Source: JAFGCL01 sp964423835
GTDB lineage: Bacteria > Chloroflexota > Dehalococcoidia > UBA2247 > RBG-13-53-26
Direction of reading: 5' to 3'
Assembly (NCBI GenBank): GCA_964423835.1
Contig: CAYRGJ010000012.1
Location: forward strand, 1 to 64,000
Length of the DNA stretch: 64,000 bases
The notes beneath the pieces are model-generated. The model saw nothing but the letters and a program-made list of their open reading frames with translations, was not told the origin of the DNA and did no database searches. Positions 30,776 through 39,136 of this stretch are shown here, in pieces; positions within the stretch are counted from its first letter, which is position 1, and each line of letters begins with the position of its first letter. The position numbers were made by a program, and so were the translations under genes.

Positions 30776-31559
30776 ATTTCCCCGGGAAGTTCGGCTTTCT
30801 CCGCTCCTGGAAGGACTTCAGCCCTTCGTGAGCATCCTCTGTCTGGAAATGGGCCCGGGAAGCCGCCTTCTCGATCTCGATTCCAGTATACAGGTCCACC
30901 TGCATGCCGCGGTTGATGGCGTACTTGGTGTACTTGAGGCCCATCGGGCTGCGCCGCACCAGCTTGTCGGCCACCGCTTCGACGTATCCCCGCAGCTCAT
31001 CCCGCGGCACCGCCTTGTTGATGATGCCCCATTTCTCGGCCTCCTTGGCCGAGAGCCAGTCACCGGTGAACATGAGCTCGCGGGCCACCCGCAGGGGTAT
31101 CAGCCGCGGCAGGCGCTGGGATCCGCCTCCGCTGGGGATCAGGCCGATGGTCGCGTGCTGGTCTCCTATGTCAACGTCATCCGCGGCGTAGGCCAGATCG
31201 CAGGCCTCGGCCAGCTCCAGGCCCCCGGCCAGGGCGTGGCCGTTGATCATGGCGATGTTTACCTTGCTCATGTGCTCCATGAGGTAGAAGGTGTCATGGA
31301 ACATCTGGCCGTACTCCGCCACCGCAATGGGGTCATCCTGATGGGCCAGGGTCCACTTCAGGTCTCCCCCGGCACTGAAGGCCCGGCCGGCCCCGGTGAT
31401 GACGATCACCCTGACCTCCTGGTCCTCGTCCAGTTCCGACAGGCACTGCCGCAGCTGCTTGTGGGTATCCGGGTCCAAGGCGTTCATGGCGTCCGGGCGG
31501 TTGAGCGTCAGCCAGGCGACGCTCTTCTTCTTCTCCACCAAGAGGTTGCTATACTTCAC
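30774..31559 (-). CDS. Enoyl-CoA hydratase/isomerase (crotonase) family protein
   Basis: Crotonase-fold protein, 261 residues. The CoA-binding and oxyanion-hole segments are clear (RAFSAGGDLKW; NGHALAGGLELAEACD; IGLIPSGGGSQRLPRL). The first catalytic Glu of enoyl-CoA hydratase is present (GGLELAE), but the second (Glu164 in rat, P-E of GQPEI) is replaced by His (GDQHATIG). It may therefore be an isomerase, hydrolase or another crotonase reaction rather than a standard hydratase. The start is GTG 31559 with GGAGGAA upstream. It appears to be a single gene, with ileS 170 bases downstream. Confidence 0.88.
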   Translation of the reverse strand: MKYSNLLVEKKKSVAWLTLNRPDAMNALDPDTHKQLRQCLSELDEDQEVRVIVITGAGRAFSAGGDLKWTLAHQDDPIAVAEYGQMFHDTFYLMEHMSKVNIAMINGHALAGGLELAEACDLAYAADDVDIGDQHATIGLIPSGGGSQRLPRLIPLRVARELMFTGDWLSAKEAEKWGIINKAVPRDELRGYVEAVADKLVRRSPMGLKYTKYAINRGMQVDLYTGIEIEKAASRAHFQTEDAHEGLKSFQERRKPNFPGK

Positions 31560-31955
31560 CGGGGGTTCCTCCTTCCTCTATTGGGTTGAAGGAAAATTCT
31601 ACGGGTTGTTCGAGGCCAGTGTCAATTTGAGGCATGTTCCGGGCCGCGGCCCGGCAGCCGGCGGGCCCATCGCGCCAGGGCCTGTGCCGGAGCGGGCCTG
31701 CGCGAAGGAGCCTTCACGGGCAATTGTTATGGCAATTCCGTCTCCTACCTGACAATTGTAGTCTGCCCTCTGTCATACCAAACGTATTTCAGCAAATACC
31801 CGGGCGAACACTTGACAACTGCACGCCGGCATGCTAGGGTCGGGAGAAGCCATTCGAGGGTCATGGCATCCCTCCTGTCTAAGGAGCCCGCGGCAGGGCC
31901 TGGTGTAATACGGGCGCTGCTGTAGTCTGAACAACGAAAGGAGAGGAGAAAGCAG
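31560..31955. other. Intergenic region upstream of the first 202-residue gene
   Basis: About 395 bases separating the divergent crotonase and the 202-residue gene. It holds the promoter at 31812-31840. The last 50 or so bases before the gene, including the AAAGGAGAGG ribosome-binding site, are similar to those before the second copy at 35594. I see no gene in it. Confidence 0.5.
31812..31840 (+). promoter_or_regulatory. Promoter of the first 202-residue gene / CoA-transferase pair 2
   Basis: TTGACA (31812-31817), 17-base spacer, TAGGGT (31835-31840). The -35 is consensus and the -10 is weak. Confidence 0.45.
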
Positions 31956-32564
31956 ATGGCAGATCTCAATGACCTGAAGGGCCCATATCAGGACAAACTG
32001 GACCTGAAGAACATGTCCAAGGACTGGCTGATCGGGTTGCTGAACGTGTGGCACCACCAGTACGGATCACTGATGAAAGGCCTCTTCACGGCACTCCTCA
32101 CGAGGATGCCTCCAGAGGAGGCAGCCAAGATTGTGGTTGAAGCAGTCAGTCCGATGATGGCCGACAACCAGGAGTTGATCGTGAAGCTGGCCGGCATCGA
32201 GCCGAAGACGTTTCTCGACCTCAACTCCATTGCACGGCTGTCCCTGGATGGCGATGCTATGGGGAGGGACGGCAGGTTCGAGAGCAAAGAGACGATCTTC
32301 AGCCCGAATCATATGATCTCCGAGGTGAGACACTGCCCTTACCTGGAGGATATGGAGGCGGCCGGGGCCCCTCCCGAAATGCAGACACTGGTCTGCTACC
32401 AGGTCGAAGAGCCGCTAATGCACCTGGTCTACCATCAAAACAACCCCAGGATGCCCAGGCTCAAGATAACCCAGTTGAAGGGCGGGGCGCGCAAGAGCAA
32501 AGACGAGCTCTGCTGCAAGTTTGAATTCCAGATAGTCGACGAGAAGGGGAACCCAGTACCCTAG
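31956..32564 (+). CDS. Conserved protein of unknown function (202 residues), copy 1
   Basis: Soluble protein that I do not recognise with confidence; it may belong to an uncharacterised family such as DUF6125. It begins MADLNDLKGPYQDKLDLKNM, has a helical first half (PPEEAAKIVVEAVSPMMADNQ) and a second half with three spaced cysteine sites (RHCPYLED, LVCYQVEE, ELCCKFEF) that could bind a metal or cluster. AGGAGAGG precedes the ATG. The second copy at 35594-36202 differs at about 20 bases in the first 210 and at none in the rest. The two copies bracket CoA-transferase pair 2, so a role tied to that enzyme is likely. Confidence 0.8.
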   Translation: MADLNDLKGPYQDKLDLKNMSKDWLIGLLNVWHHQYGSLMKGLFTALLTRMPPEEAAKIVVEAVSPMMADNQELIVKLAGIEPKTFLDLNSIARLSLDGDAMGRDGRFESKETIFSPNHMISEVRHCPYLEDMEAAGAPPEMQTLVCYQVEEPLMHLVYHQNNPRMPRLKITQLKGGARKSKDELCCKFEFQIVDEKGNPVP

Positions 32565-32620
32565 AGAATAGCGGCTGCCCTTCCCTGCCGTAGAATCAAC
32601 ACACTATCGCCGGTGGTCTG

Positions 32621-32656
32621 TACATTGGGGGTCTCTGGTCAGGGGCCCCCAGTGTA
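32621..32656 (+). terminator. Hairpin after the first 202-residue gene
   Basis: TACATTGGGGG (32621-32631) can pair with CCCCCAGTGTA (32646-32656), 11 bp with one G-U pair. The same structure follows copy 2 at 36259-36296. A terminator or mRNA stabiliser; no T-run. Confidence 0.45.
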
Positions 32657-32948
32657 CGAATCTACGGCCTGCGTTGGTGGCGCAGACTTTGCGGCGACTG
32701 CGGTGCCCATATGATCTGGGGCCTGTAGCACTTGAACGATCACCTTCTGCGCAATCTCAGGGGGTACATTAGTCTGCTTGTCTGCCCAGAGAAGCGCACC
32801 CATCTATCCGTCGATTCGATGTCAAGGAGACGGGAGATGCTGGAAATAGCGCATTCTACGAGTGGCAGAACCGTCCAGGCCAGCCAGCGAACCATGATCA
32901 GTGAAACACGCAAGAGCGGAGTCTGTGGACCCGACTTGGAGGTGATCC
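32657..32948. other. Intergenic region before CoA-transferase pair 2
   Basis: About 290 bases with no convincing gene. A 76-codon open frame here has a TTG start, no ribosome-binding site and no recognisable motif. I see no strong promoter, so pair 2 may depend on read-through from the 202-residue gene. Confidence 0.4.
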
Positions 32949-34214
32949 GTGGGAGAACATGACGGGCTACTAGCTGGCTGCCGGGTCTTGGATTTGACCG
33001 ACGCCATCGGCTTGTTAGCGGGGAAGACCCTGGCCAATTACGGCGCGGATGTGATCAAGGTCGAGAAGCCGGGCGGCGACTCCACGCGAAACATCGGACC
33101 GTTCCTTGGCAACACACCCGATCCGGAAAAGAGCCTCTTCTGGTTTGCCACGAACACCAGCAAGAGGGGCATCACCCTGGATATCGAGAACCGTGAGGGG
33201 ATAGATCTCTTCAAGCGATTGGTGAAGACCGCCGACATTGTGCTGGAGTCATTTGAACCCGGCTACCTGGATGGATTGGGACTCGGCTATTCGGAAATGG
33301 AAAAGATCAATCCAAGGATCATCCTGACCTCGATTACCCCGTTCGGCCAGTCCGGGCCTTATGCTGGCTACCAGGCCACCGACCTGGTGGGGGCGGCCAT
33401 GGGTGGTTTGGTGAGGGAGCTGGGTGAGCTGGGACGACCGCCGGTTCGAATGAGTTGCGATCCTCAGGCGTACTTCCACGCCGGGCTGCAGGGAGCGATG
33501 GGGTCGACGCTGGCCTACTACCATCAGCAACTCACCGGCGAAGGGCAGCACGTAGATGTGTCCATGCAGGAGGCGGTTGAGCTGACCCTGATGAATGCGG
33601 TCGAGTTCGCGGAGTTCTTGAATATCGACATGGCCGGGACCGGCCAGATCCTCCTCAGCCCCACAATGGATGGACTGGTCACTTCGCGCCTCATATTCAA
33701 GTGCAAGGATGGCTTTGCCTACGTCACTGTTGGCGGAGGTGCATGGCTGGGTATGGCACTCGCCTCCCGCGAGCTGGTCCGCTGGGCTAACGAAGAGGGT
33801 TTCGCGCTGGAGCTCAAAGACGTCGACTGGACGCAGTGGGACAGTTCAAAGGAGACTCAGAAGGACAATGACTGGAGAGACAGCCAGATCGGTGAGTTCA
33901 TCCGGACCAAGACCAAGGCCGAACTCATGGAGGGCGCGGTCAAGAGAGGGATGATGATGGCTCCCTGCAACAACATCGAGGACGTGATCGACAGTCCGCA
34001 CCTGCGCGATCGGGACTTCTGGCAGACTGTCGAGCACCGGGAGCTGGGAAAATCACTGACTTATGCCGGAGCCCCTGTCAAGATGGCGGGAGACGCCTGG
34101 AAGATCAGGCGGCGCGCGCCCCTCATTGGAGAACACAACCAGGAGGTATTGCAGGGGGAACTGGGGCTTTCCGAAGAGGAGCTGGGCTTGTTGAGGGCCA
34201 ACCGGGTCATATAG
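32949..34214 (+). CDS. Class III (CaiB/BaiF) CoA-transferase-like A subunit, copy 2, catalytic Asp replaced
   Basis: 421 residues, very similar along its whole length to the A protein at 4855-6123 (for example the shared block FATNTSKRGITLDIENREG, with one substitution). The start is GTG 32949 with GGAGGTGATCC upstream. As in copy 1, the position of the family's catalytic Asp is Tyr175 (DPQAYFHAG), 21 residues before TGEGQ. The B gene follows 35 bases later. The pair lies between the two copies of the 202-residue gene. Judged a non-catalytic partner of the B subunit. Confidence 0.8.
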   Translation: MGEHDGLLAGCRVLDLTDAIGLLAGKTLANYGADVIKVEKPGGDSTRNIGPFLGNTPDPEKSLFWFATNTSKRGITLDIENREGIDLFKRLVKTADIVLESFEPGYLDGLGLGYSEMEKINPRIILTSITPFGQSGPYAGYQATDLVGAAMGGLVRELGELGRPPVRMSCDPQAYFHAGLQGAMGSTLAYYHQQLTGEGQHVDVSMQEAVELTLMNAVEFAEFLNIDMAGTGQILLSPTMDGLVTSRLIFKCKDGFAYVTVGGGAWLGMALASRELVRWANEEGFALELKDVDWTQWDSSKETQKDNDWRDSQIGEFIRTKTKAELMEGAVKRGMMMAPCNNIEDVIDSPHLRDRDFWQTVEHRELGKSLTYAGAPVKMAGDAWKIRRRAPLIGEHNQEVLQGELGLSEEELGLLRANRVI

Positions 34215-34249
34215 CCGGTTGCCGGCCGAACTTGCGGACGGAGGGGGAG

Positions 34250-35497
34250 ATGGCAAAGCAGATACTTGAAGGGCTCAAAGTCATTGAGTTCTGCTGGGCA
34301 GGTGTCGGTCCGCAGGTTGGGCGCGAGTTGGCGGAGCACGGGGCGACAGTGGTCAAAGTAGAGAGCCACGCCCGTCTCGATCTTATGCGGACGGCCCCGC
34401 CCTTCAGAGACGGTATAGCGACCTATGACCGGAGCGCCTATTTCGCCGAGTACAACGCCGGGAAGCTCAGCATCAGCGTGGACCTGGCCAAGCCCGAGTC
34501 CAAAGAGCTGATGCGCCGGTTGGTGGCCTGGGCTGACGTGTTGGGCGAGAACTGGGCGCCAGGCGTGATGCGCAAGCTGGGTCTGGATTATGAGAGCTGC
34601 CGCAACATCAATCCTGATCTGGTCTACTGGAGCTCGTGCATGCTCGGTCAGTCGGGGCGATATCGCGGTTTTTCCGGTGTTGGCAACCATCTCAATGCCA
34701 TCGCCGGATTCTCTCATTCCACAGGTTATGTGGACGGAGAACCCACTAACGTGTACACAGCCTATTCTGATTTCATCGCCCCCTGGTACGTGGTCATCGC
34801 GGTGGTGGGGGCTCTGTTGCGGCGGCGCAAGACCGGCCTGGGGATGTACATGGAACAGGCCCAGTTGGAGGCGGCCCTCAGCTTTGTGGAGCCGCACGTT
34901 CTGGACTACGCAGCCAACCGCAACCTGCTGGGTCGAAGAGGGAACCGGGATCGCTACATGTGCCCCCACGGCGTCTATCCCTGTCGGGGCGCTGATCGGT
35001 GGGTAGCCATAGCCGTGAGGAACGATAATGAGTGGCGCTGCCTGCGGGAAGTTATGGGTGATCCGGAATGGGCACGAGACTCCAAATTCGATTCCGTCGT
35101 CGGCCGAAAAGAGAATGAGGATGATCTGGACAAGCTTCTCGGCACGTGGACCCTGGGCTTCCCACCGGAGCAGGTGATGGCTATGCTTCAGGGAGCGGGG
35201 GTGGCTGCCGGAGTGGTGCAGGCCGGGCGGGACCTGCTCCGCGATCCCCATATGAAGGCGCGCCAGCATTTCCGGACGCTGTATCACCCGGTGATTGGCC
35301 CGCAAAGCTACCACGCACCGGCATACAGGCTGTCCCTGACCCCGTGTCGGATAGATAGCCCCGCGCCATGCCTCGGAGAGCACAATGAGCAGGTCCTCAA
35401 GGGATTGCTCGGCTTCACGGATGATGAGATCGCCGAGATGCTGATCAATGGTGTCATCACCACCGATGCGGACGCCCCCAGGGTCTCCCATTGGTAG
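34250..35497 (+). CDS. Class III (CaiB/BaiF) CoA-transferase, catalytic-type B subunit, copy 2
   Basis: 415 residues from ATG 34250 (GGAGGGGGAG just before it), close paralogue of 3568-4818. The catalytic Asp174 is intact (AYSDFIAPWY). The C-terminus ITTDADAPR is shared with copy 1 and then diverges. With the A gene it should form a two-subunit transferase. Because both proteins of the pair resemble pair 1, the whole pair was probably duplicated as a unit and has since diverged to another substrate or regulation. Confidence 0.85.
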   Translation: MAKQILEGLKVIEFCWAGVGPQVGRELAEHGATVVKVESHARLDLMRTAPPFRDGIATYDRSAYFAEYNAGKLSISVDLAKPESKELMRRLVAWADVLGENWAPGVMRKLGLDYESCRNINPDLVYWSSCMLGQSGRYRGFSGVGNHLNAIAGFSHSTGYVDGEPTNVYTAYSDFIAPWYVVIAVVGALLRRRKTGLGMYMEQAQLEAALSFVEPHVLDYAANRNLLGRRGNRDRYMCPHGVYPCRGADRWVAIAVRNDNEWRCLREVMGDPEWARDSKFDSVVGRKENEDDLDKLLGTWTLGFPPEQVMAMLQGAGVAAGVVQAGRDLLRDPHMKARQHFRTLYHPVIGPQSYHAPAYRLSLTPCRIDSPAPCLGEHNEQVLKGLLGFTDDEIAEMLINGVITTDADAPRVSHW

Positions 35498-35593
35498 GTA
35501 ATACCGGGTCAAGAGGTAGCAGGTGCAGGGCAAAGGACAGCGCGTAATCAGGCGCCGCTGTACTTTGAATAACAAAAGGAGAGGAGAAAGGAA

Positions 35594-36202
35594 ATGGCAG
35601 ATCTCAATGACCTGAAGGGCCCGTACCAGGAGAAACTGGACCTGAAGAACATGTCCAAGGAGTGGCTGATCGGGTTGCTGAACGTGTGGCACCATCAGTA
35701 CGCCTCACTCAACAAAGGCCTCTTCATGGCACTCCTCAAGAGGATGCCTCCGGAGGAGGCCGCCAAGGTTGTGGTTGAGACAGTCAGCCCGATGATGGCC
35801 GAAAACCAGGAGTTGATCGTGAAGCTGGCCGGCATCGAGCCGAAGACGTTTCTCGACCTCAACTCCATTGCACGGCTGTCCCTGGATGGCGATGCTATGG
35901 GGAGGGACGGCAGGTTCGAGAGCAAAGAGACGATCTTCAGCCCGAATCATATGATCTCCGAGGTGAGACACTGCCCTTACCTGGAGGATATGGAGGCGGC
36001 CGGGGCCCCTCCCGAAATGCAGACACTGGTCTGCTACCAGGTCGAAGAGCCGCTAATGCACCTGGTCTACCATCAAAACAACCCCAGGATGCCCAGGCTC
36101 AAGATAACCCAGTTGAAGGGCGGGGCGCGCAAGAGCAAAGACGAGCTCTGCTGCAAGTTTGAATTCCAGATAGTCGACGAGAAGGGGAACCCAGTACCCT
36201 AG
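35594..36202 (+). CDS. Conserved protein of unknown function (202 residues), copy 2
   Basis: Near-duplicate of 31956-32564. The first 70 residues carry about ten substitutions (for example HHQYASLNKGLFMALLKRM against HHQYGSLMKGLFTALLTRM), while the last 132 are identical. An AGGAGAGG site lies before the ATG. It is 96 bases downstream of the CoA-transferase B gene, with no obvious promoter of its own, so it is probably read with it. Function unknown; see copy 1 for the cysteine pattern. Confidence 0.8.
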   Translation: MADLNDLKGPYQEKLDLKNMSKEWLIGLLNVWHHQYASLNKGLFMALLKRMPPEEAAKVVVETVSPMMAENQELIVKLAGIEPKTFLDLNSIARLSLDGDAMGRDGRFESKETIFSPNHMISEVRHCPYLEDMEAAGAPPEMQTLVCYQVEEPLMHLVYHQNNPRMPRLKITQLKGGARKSKDELCCKFEFQIVDEKGNPVP

Positions 36203-36296
36203 AGAATAGCGGCTGCCCTTCCCTGCCGTAGAATCAACACACTATCGCCGGTGGTCTGTACATTGGGGGTCTCTGGCCAGAGGGGCCCCCAGTGTA
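35594..36296 (+). repeat. Long direct repeat, right copy (partner 31956-32656)
   Basis: Second copy of the repeat. The identical tract 35804-36276 ends inside the loop of the downstream hairpin, where copy 2 has two extra bases. Homologous recombination between the copies would delete or amplify the intervening CoA-transferase pair. Confidence 0.85.
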
Positions 36297-36404
36297 CGAA
36301 TCTACAGCCTGCTCTGGTGGCGTTGACAGCAGGACCAGCGCCAGAAGGCAGGCAGATGGCCGCCCAGGAACATGAAAGTGCTCTGAAGAGGAGGGTGCCA
36401 TTAC

Positions 36405-37934
36405 ATGGTGGAGAAGACGGTGAAAGACAGCAAGCGTTGGTGGGCGGTAGCCCTTCTCTCTCTGGTGTCACTTCTTCTTGGGATGGACGACAGTGTGCTG
36501 AATCTGGCGCTGCCATCCATTGCCCAGGATTTCCAGGCAACAATCTCGCAGATGCAGTGGGCCATCAACGCCTATCTGTTGACGACCGCTGCCCTGCTGC
36601 TGCTTATGGGAACGCTGGGAGACCGCTTCGGCCGGAAGCGCCTGTTCTCTATTGGCATTATTCTGTTCGGTCTGGGTTCCCTGGGAGCAGTCTTGTCCAC
36701 CTCCATGGGCATGCTCATTGCCTGTCGGGCCGTCATGGGTACGGGATGCGCCATAATCTGGCCGCAGACGCTTTCTATCATCAGAGCCACCTTTGCCCAT
36801 GACCCCAAGGAGTGCGCCAGTGCCATTGGGGTCTGGGCCGGCGTCAGTTCGCTGGGCTACGGCCTCGGTCCAATTATCGGCGGCGTCCTGTTGGCGCATT
36901 TCCACTGGACGTCCGTGTTTGTTGTTAATCTCCCCCTGTCAATCATAGGACTCGCCGGCGGGTACTTCCTGCTTCGGGAGTCGATGAATACGGATGCCCC
37001 CAGGCTGGATCCCATTGGAGCCGTGCTCTCCGGCGCCGCCCTGTTCTCACTCGTCTACGGCATCATTGAAGCCGGGCGTCTGAGCTGGGCTGAGACTTCG
37101 GTAATCACCTGGCTCGCTGTCGGAATGATCCTGGTTGTTCTCTTTGCGATCTGGGAACTGCGCTCCGATCATCCCATGGTCCCCATGAGTTTCTTCAAGA
37201 ACATGTCTTTTACCGGAGCCACCGTGTCATTGGCTCTGGCGGCCCTGGCCTCTGGCGCACTCCTCTTCTTCCTCAGCCAGTATTTCCAGTCTGTACAAGG
37301 ATACGGCCCGTTGCGCACAGCGTTCCTGCTGTTGCCTGGCGCTGCAGCCAGCTTCGTGACCGCATCGGTGGCGCCCTATCTGGCCAACGCCATCGGCACC
37401 AAGTATACCGTCAGTCTCGGCCTCTTCCTGGGCGGCGTCGGGCTATTCCTGATGTCGCTACTTACCACGGGTACTCAATGGTACGCTCTGGAAGGGGCCT
37501 TCGTCGTTCAGGGGGCCGGCTTTGGGCTAACCTTCAGTCCAGCTGCAGCCTCCATCATGGGCTCACTGCCGGTGAAGCGGGCAGGCGTCGGGTCAGCCAT
37601 GGACAGCACCGTCCAGCAGATAGGTTACGTTCTGGGCGTGGCTGGGTTGGGGGCTGCCCTCAACGCCGTATATCGCAACCGGGTGACCGACCTTCCGGTG
37701 GTTGCGTCCCTGCCTGACGAAGCTTACGAAGCAGTACGCGACAGCATTCAAGGCGCTCACATCGCGGCAGCAGAATTCCCCAACGACACCGCCCTGCAGA
37801 TTATCCAGGGTTCAAACGAGGCGTTCACCTCCGGCGTGGAGAGAGCCCTGATCATAGGAACGGCAGTCATGCTCGCCGCCACCTTGTTCTCGCTCCTCGT
37901 CCTGCCGAGCAAGATACGTCCCTCAGACGAGTAG
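36405..37934 (+). CDS. MFS transporter, DHA2 family (EmrB/QacA-like, 14 membrane helices)
   Basis: 509 residues, about 14 hydrophobic segments, a proton-coupled drug or metabolite exporter in the inner membrane. Motif A after helix 2 reads GTLGDRFGRKRLF, helix 1 carries the acidic MDDSVLNLALP typical of DHA2, and motif C-like GLGPIIGGVL lies in helix 5. GAGGAGGG lies before the ATG. It stands alone between the duplicated gene and infC. It could export a toxic acid or aromatic handled by the neighbouring CoA-transferases, but nothing in the sequence fixes the substrate. Confidence 0.9.
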   Translation: MVEKTVKDSKRWWAVALLSLVSLLLGMDDSVLNLALPSIAQDFQATISQMQWAINAYLLTTAALLLLMGTLGDRFGRKRLFSIGIILFGLGSLGAVLSTSMGMLIACRAVMGTGCAIIWPQTLSIIRATFAHDPKECASAIGVWAGVSSLGYGLGPIIGGVLLAHFHWTSVFVVNLPLSIIGLAGGYFLLRESMNTDAPRLDPIGAVLSGAALFSLVYGIIEAGRLSWAETSVITWLAVGMILVVLFAIWELRSDHPMVPMSFFKNMSFTGATVSLALAALASGALLFFLSQYFQSVQGYGPLRTAFLLLPGAAASFVTASVAPYLANAIGTKYTVSLGLFLGGVGLFLMSLLTTGTQWYALEGAFVVQGAGFGLTFSPAAASIMGSLPVKRAGVGSAMDSTVQQIGYVLGVAGLGAALNAVYRNRVTDLPVVASLPDEAYEAVRDSIQGAHIAAAEFPNDTALQIIQGSNEAFTSGVERALIIGTAVMLAATLFSLLVLPSKIRPSDE

Positions 37935-37951
37935 CAGAGCCCTCCCCTCGT

Positions 37952-37981
37952 TTGACTTGAACCCGGATATTATGCTATAGA
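37952..37981 (+). promoter_or_regulatory. Promoter of the infC-rpmI-rplT-pheST operon
   Basis: TTGACT (37952-37957), 18-base spacer, TATAGA (37976-37981), with further AT-rich -10 alternatives (TATTAT, TATGCT) just upstream. It leaves a leader of about 30 bases. Confidence 0.5.
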
Positions 37982-38019
37982 TTATCAATTGAGCCCCACG
38001 CACTCCGAAGGAGGTAGGT

Positions 38020-38583
38020 ATAGTAAAAGAGCTGAGGACCAATCAGGGGATCAGAGCCAAAGAGATCCTGCTGATCGGAGAGAACGGCGAGCGCGTTGGC
38101 GTGATGTCGGTAGCTCAGGGCATCCAGTTGGCCCGCGAGCGGAGCCTGGATCTCGTTGAAGTGGCGCCGACGGCCGTTCCGCCTGTGTGCCGGATTCTCG
38201 ACTACGGAAGGTACAAGTTTGAGCAGACCAAGAAGGAGCGAGAGGCCCGCAAGATCAGGAAGTCCACGCTCCTCCGGGAAGTCCGGCTGCGGCCCAGGAT
38301 CGATAATCACGACCTCGAATCCAAGACACGCCTGATCGAAAGGCTGCTGGCCGAAGGCGACAAGGTCAAGGTCACGGTCATCTTCAGGGGCAGGGAAGTC
38401 ACCCGCCCGGAGCTCGGCAAGAGGATACTGCAGCAAGTTCTCACGAACCTGAAAGACAAGGCGGTTGTCGATCAGCCGCTGGTGGTGGAAGAGAAGAGCT
38501 TGAGCCTCTTCTTCTCCCCGGCTAAGCCCATAGTCAAGAAGGCAACGTCGGAGGTTACAGGTGCCCAAGCTAAAGACCAATAA
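38020..38583 (+). CDS. infC: Translation initiation factor IF-3, apparent ATA start
   Basis: 187 residues if begun at ATA 38020. The frame is open from a TGA at 37990, and AAGGAGG (38008-38014) sits five bases before this ATA. There is no ATG, GTG or TTG until GTG 38101, which would remove the conserved N-terminal INxQIRAKE-like segment (here TNQGIRAKEILLIGENGERVG). Start codons outside the ATG/GTG/TTG set are normal for infC and allow IF-3 to repress its own translation. The remaining family motifs are clear: DLVEVAPTAVPPVCRILDYG and the C-domain KVTVIFRGRE. The stop overlaps the start of rpmI. Confidence 0.93.
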   Translation: MVKELRTNQGIRAKEILLIGENGERVGVMSVAQGIQLARERSLDLVEVAPTAVPPVCRILDYGRYKFEQTKKEREARKIRKSTLLREVRLRPRIDNHDLESKTRLIERLLAEGDKVKVTVIFRGREVTRPELGKRILQQVLTNLKDKAVVDQPLVVEEKSLSLFFSPAKPIVKKATSEVTGAQAKDQ

Positions 38584-38758
38584 GACCGCCGCGCGCCGGT
38601 TCAGCGTCTCCGGCACCGGCAAGATAATGCATGCGAAGATAGGCAAGAGCCACTTCCGACGGAGGAAGCCCGCTCGCGTGAAGCGCCAGTATGACGGCAA
38701 GTTGGTGCTCAACCCCGCCAACCAGCGCCGCATCAGCAAGCTCGTGCCATACCTGTAA
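38561..38758 (+). CDS. rpmI: Ribosomal protein bL35
   Basis: 65 residues, PKLKTNKTAARRFSVSGTGK, a basic protein of the large subunit. The start is GTG 38561 with GGAGG six bases upstream, inside the last codons of infC (23-base overlap), so translation is coupled. Confidence 0.96.
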   Translation: MPKLKTNKTAARRFSVSGTGKIMHAKIGKSHFRRRKPARVKRQYDGKLVLNPANQRRISKLVPYL

Positions 38759-38770
38759 AGGAGGATTCCC

Positions 38771-39133
38771 GTGCCACGAACCAAGCGTGGGGTAGTCACC
38801 AAGCGCCGCCACAACAAGGTGCTCAGGCTGACCAAAGGCCATCGCGCCAGCAAACACAGCCTCTACGGCCGCGCGCACGAATCCATGCTCAAATCGCTGA
38901 GCTATGCGTACCGCCACCGGCGGGAGCGCAAGGGTGACATGCGCCGCCTCTGGATACTGCGCATCAATGCCGCCGCCAGGGCGGGCGGCATCTCCTACTC
39001 CCAGTTCATGCACGGTCTGAAGGAAGCCAACGTCGATGTCGACCGCAAGATGCTGGCCGACACGGCGGTCAGGGATCCCCAGGCCTTCTCTGCACTGGTA
39101 GCGGTCGCCAAGGGGGAGAAGACGGGCCAGTAG
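38771..39133 (+). CDS. rplT: Ribosomal protein bL20
   Basis: 120 residues beginning PRTKRGVVTKRRHNKVLRLTKG, with the family's HESMLKSLSYAYRHRRERKGDMRRLWI segment. The start is GTG with AAAGGAGG upstream. bL20 binds 23S rRNA early in large-subunit assembly. It lies 12 bases after rpmI in the conserved infC-rpmI-rplT order. Confidence 0.96.
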   Translation: MPRTKRGVVTKRRHNKVLRLTKGHRASKHSLYGRAHESMLKSLSYAYRHRRERKGDMRRLWILRINAAARAGGISYSQFMHGLKEANVDVDRKMLADTAVRDPQAFSALVAVAKGEKTGQ

Positions 39134-39136
39134 CCC

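Larger units (their letters stand above)
31956..32656 (+). repeat. Long direct repeat, left copy (partner 35594-36296)
   Basis: Covers the 202-codon gene plus about 90 bases downstream. Positions 32166-32638 are identical, as far as I can read, to 35804-36276 (473 bases), including non-coding sequence after the stop, while the preceding 210 coding bases show about 20 differences. Spacing between the copies is 3638 bases. Confidence 0.85.

Noticed and set aside
32732..32962. 76-codon frame before CoA-transferase pair 2
   Set aside because: TTG start, no ribosome-binding site, no motif, and it runs into the start of the CaiB A gene.
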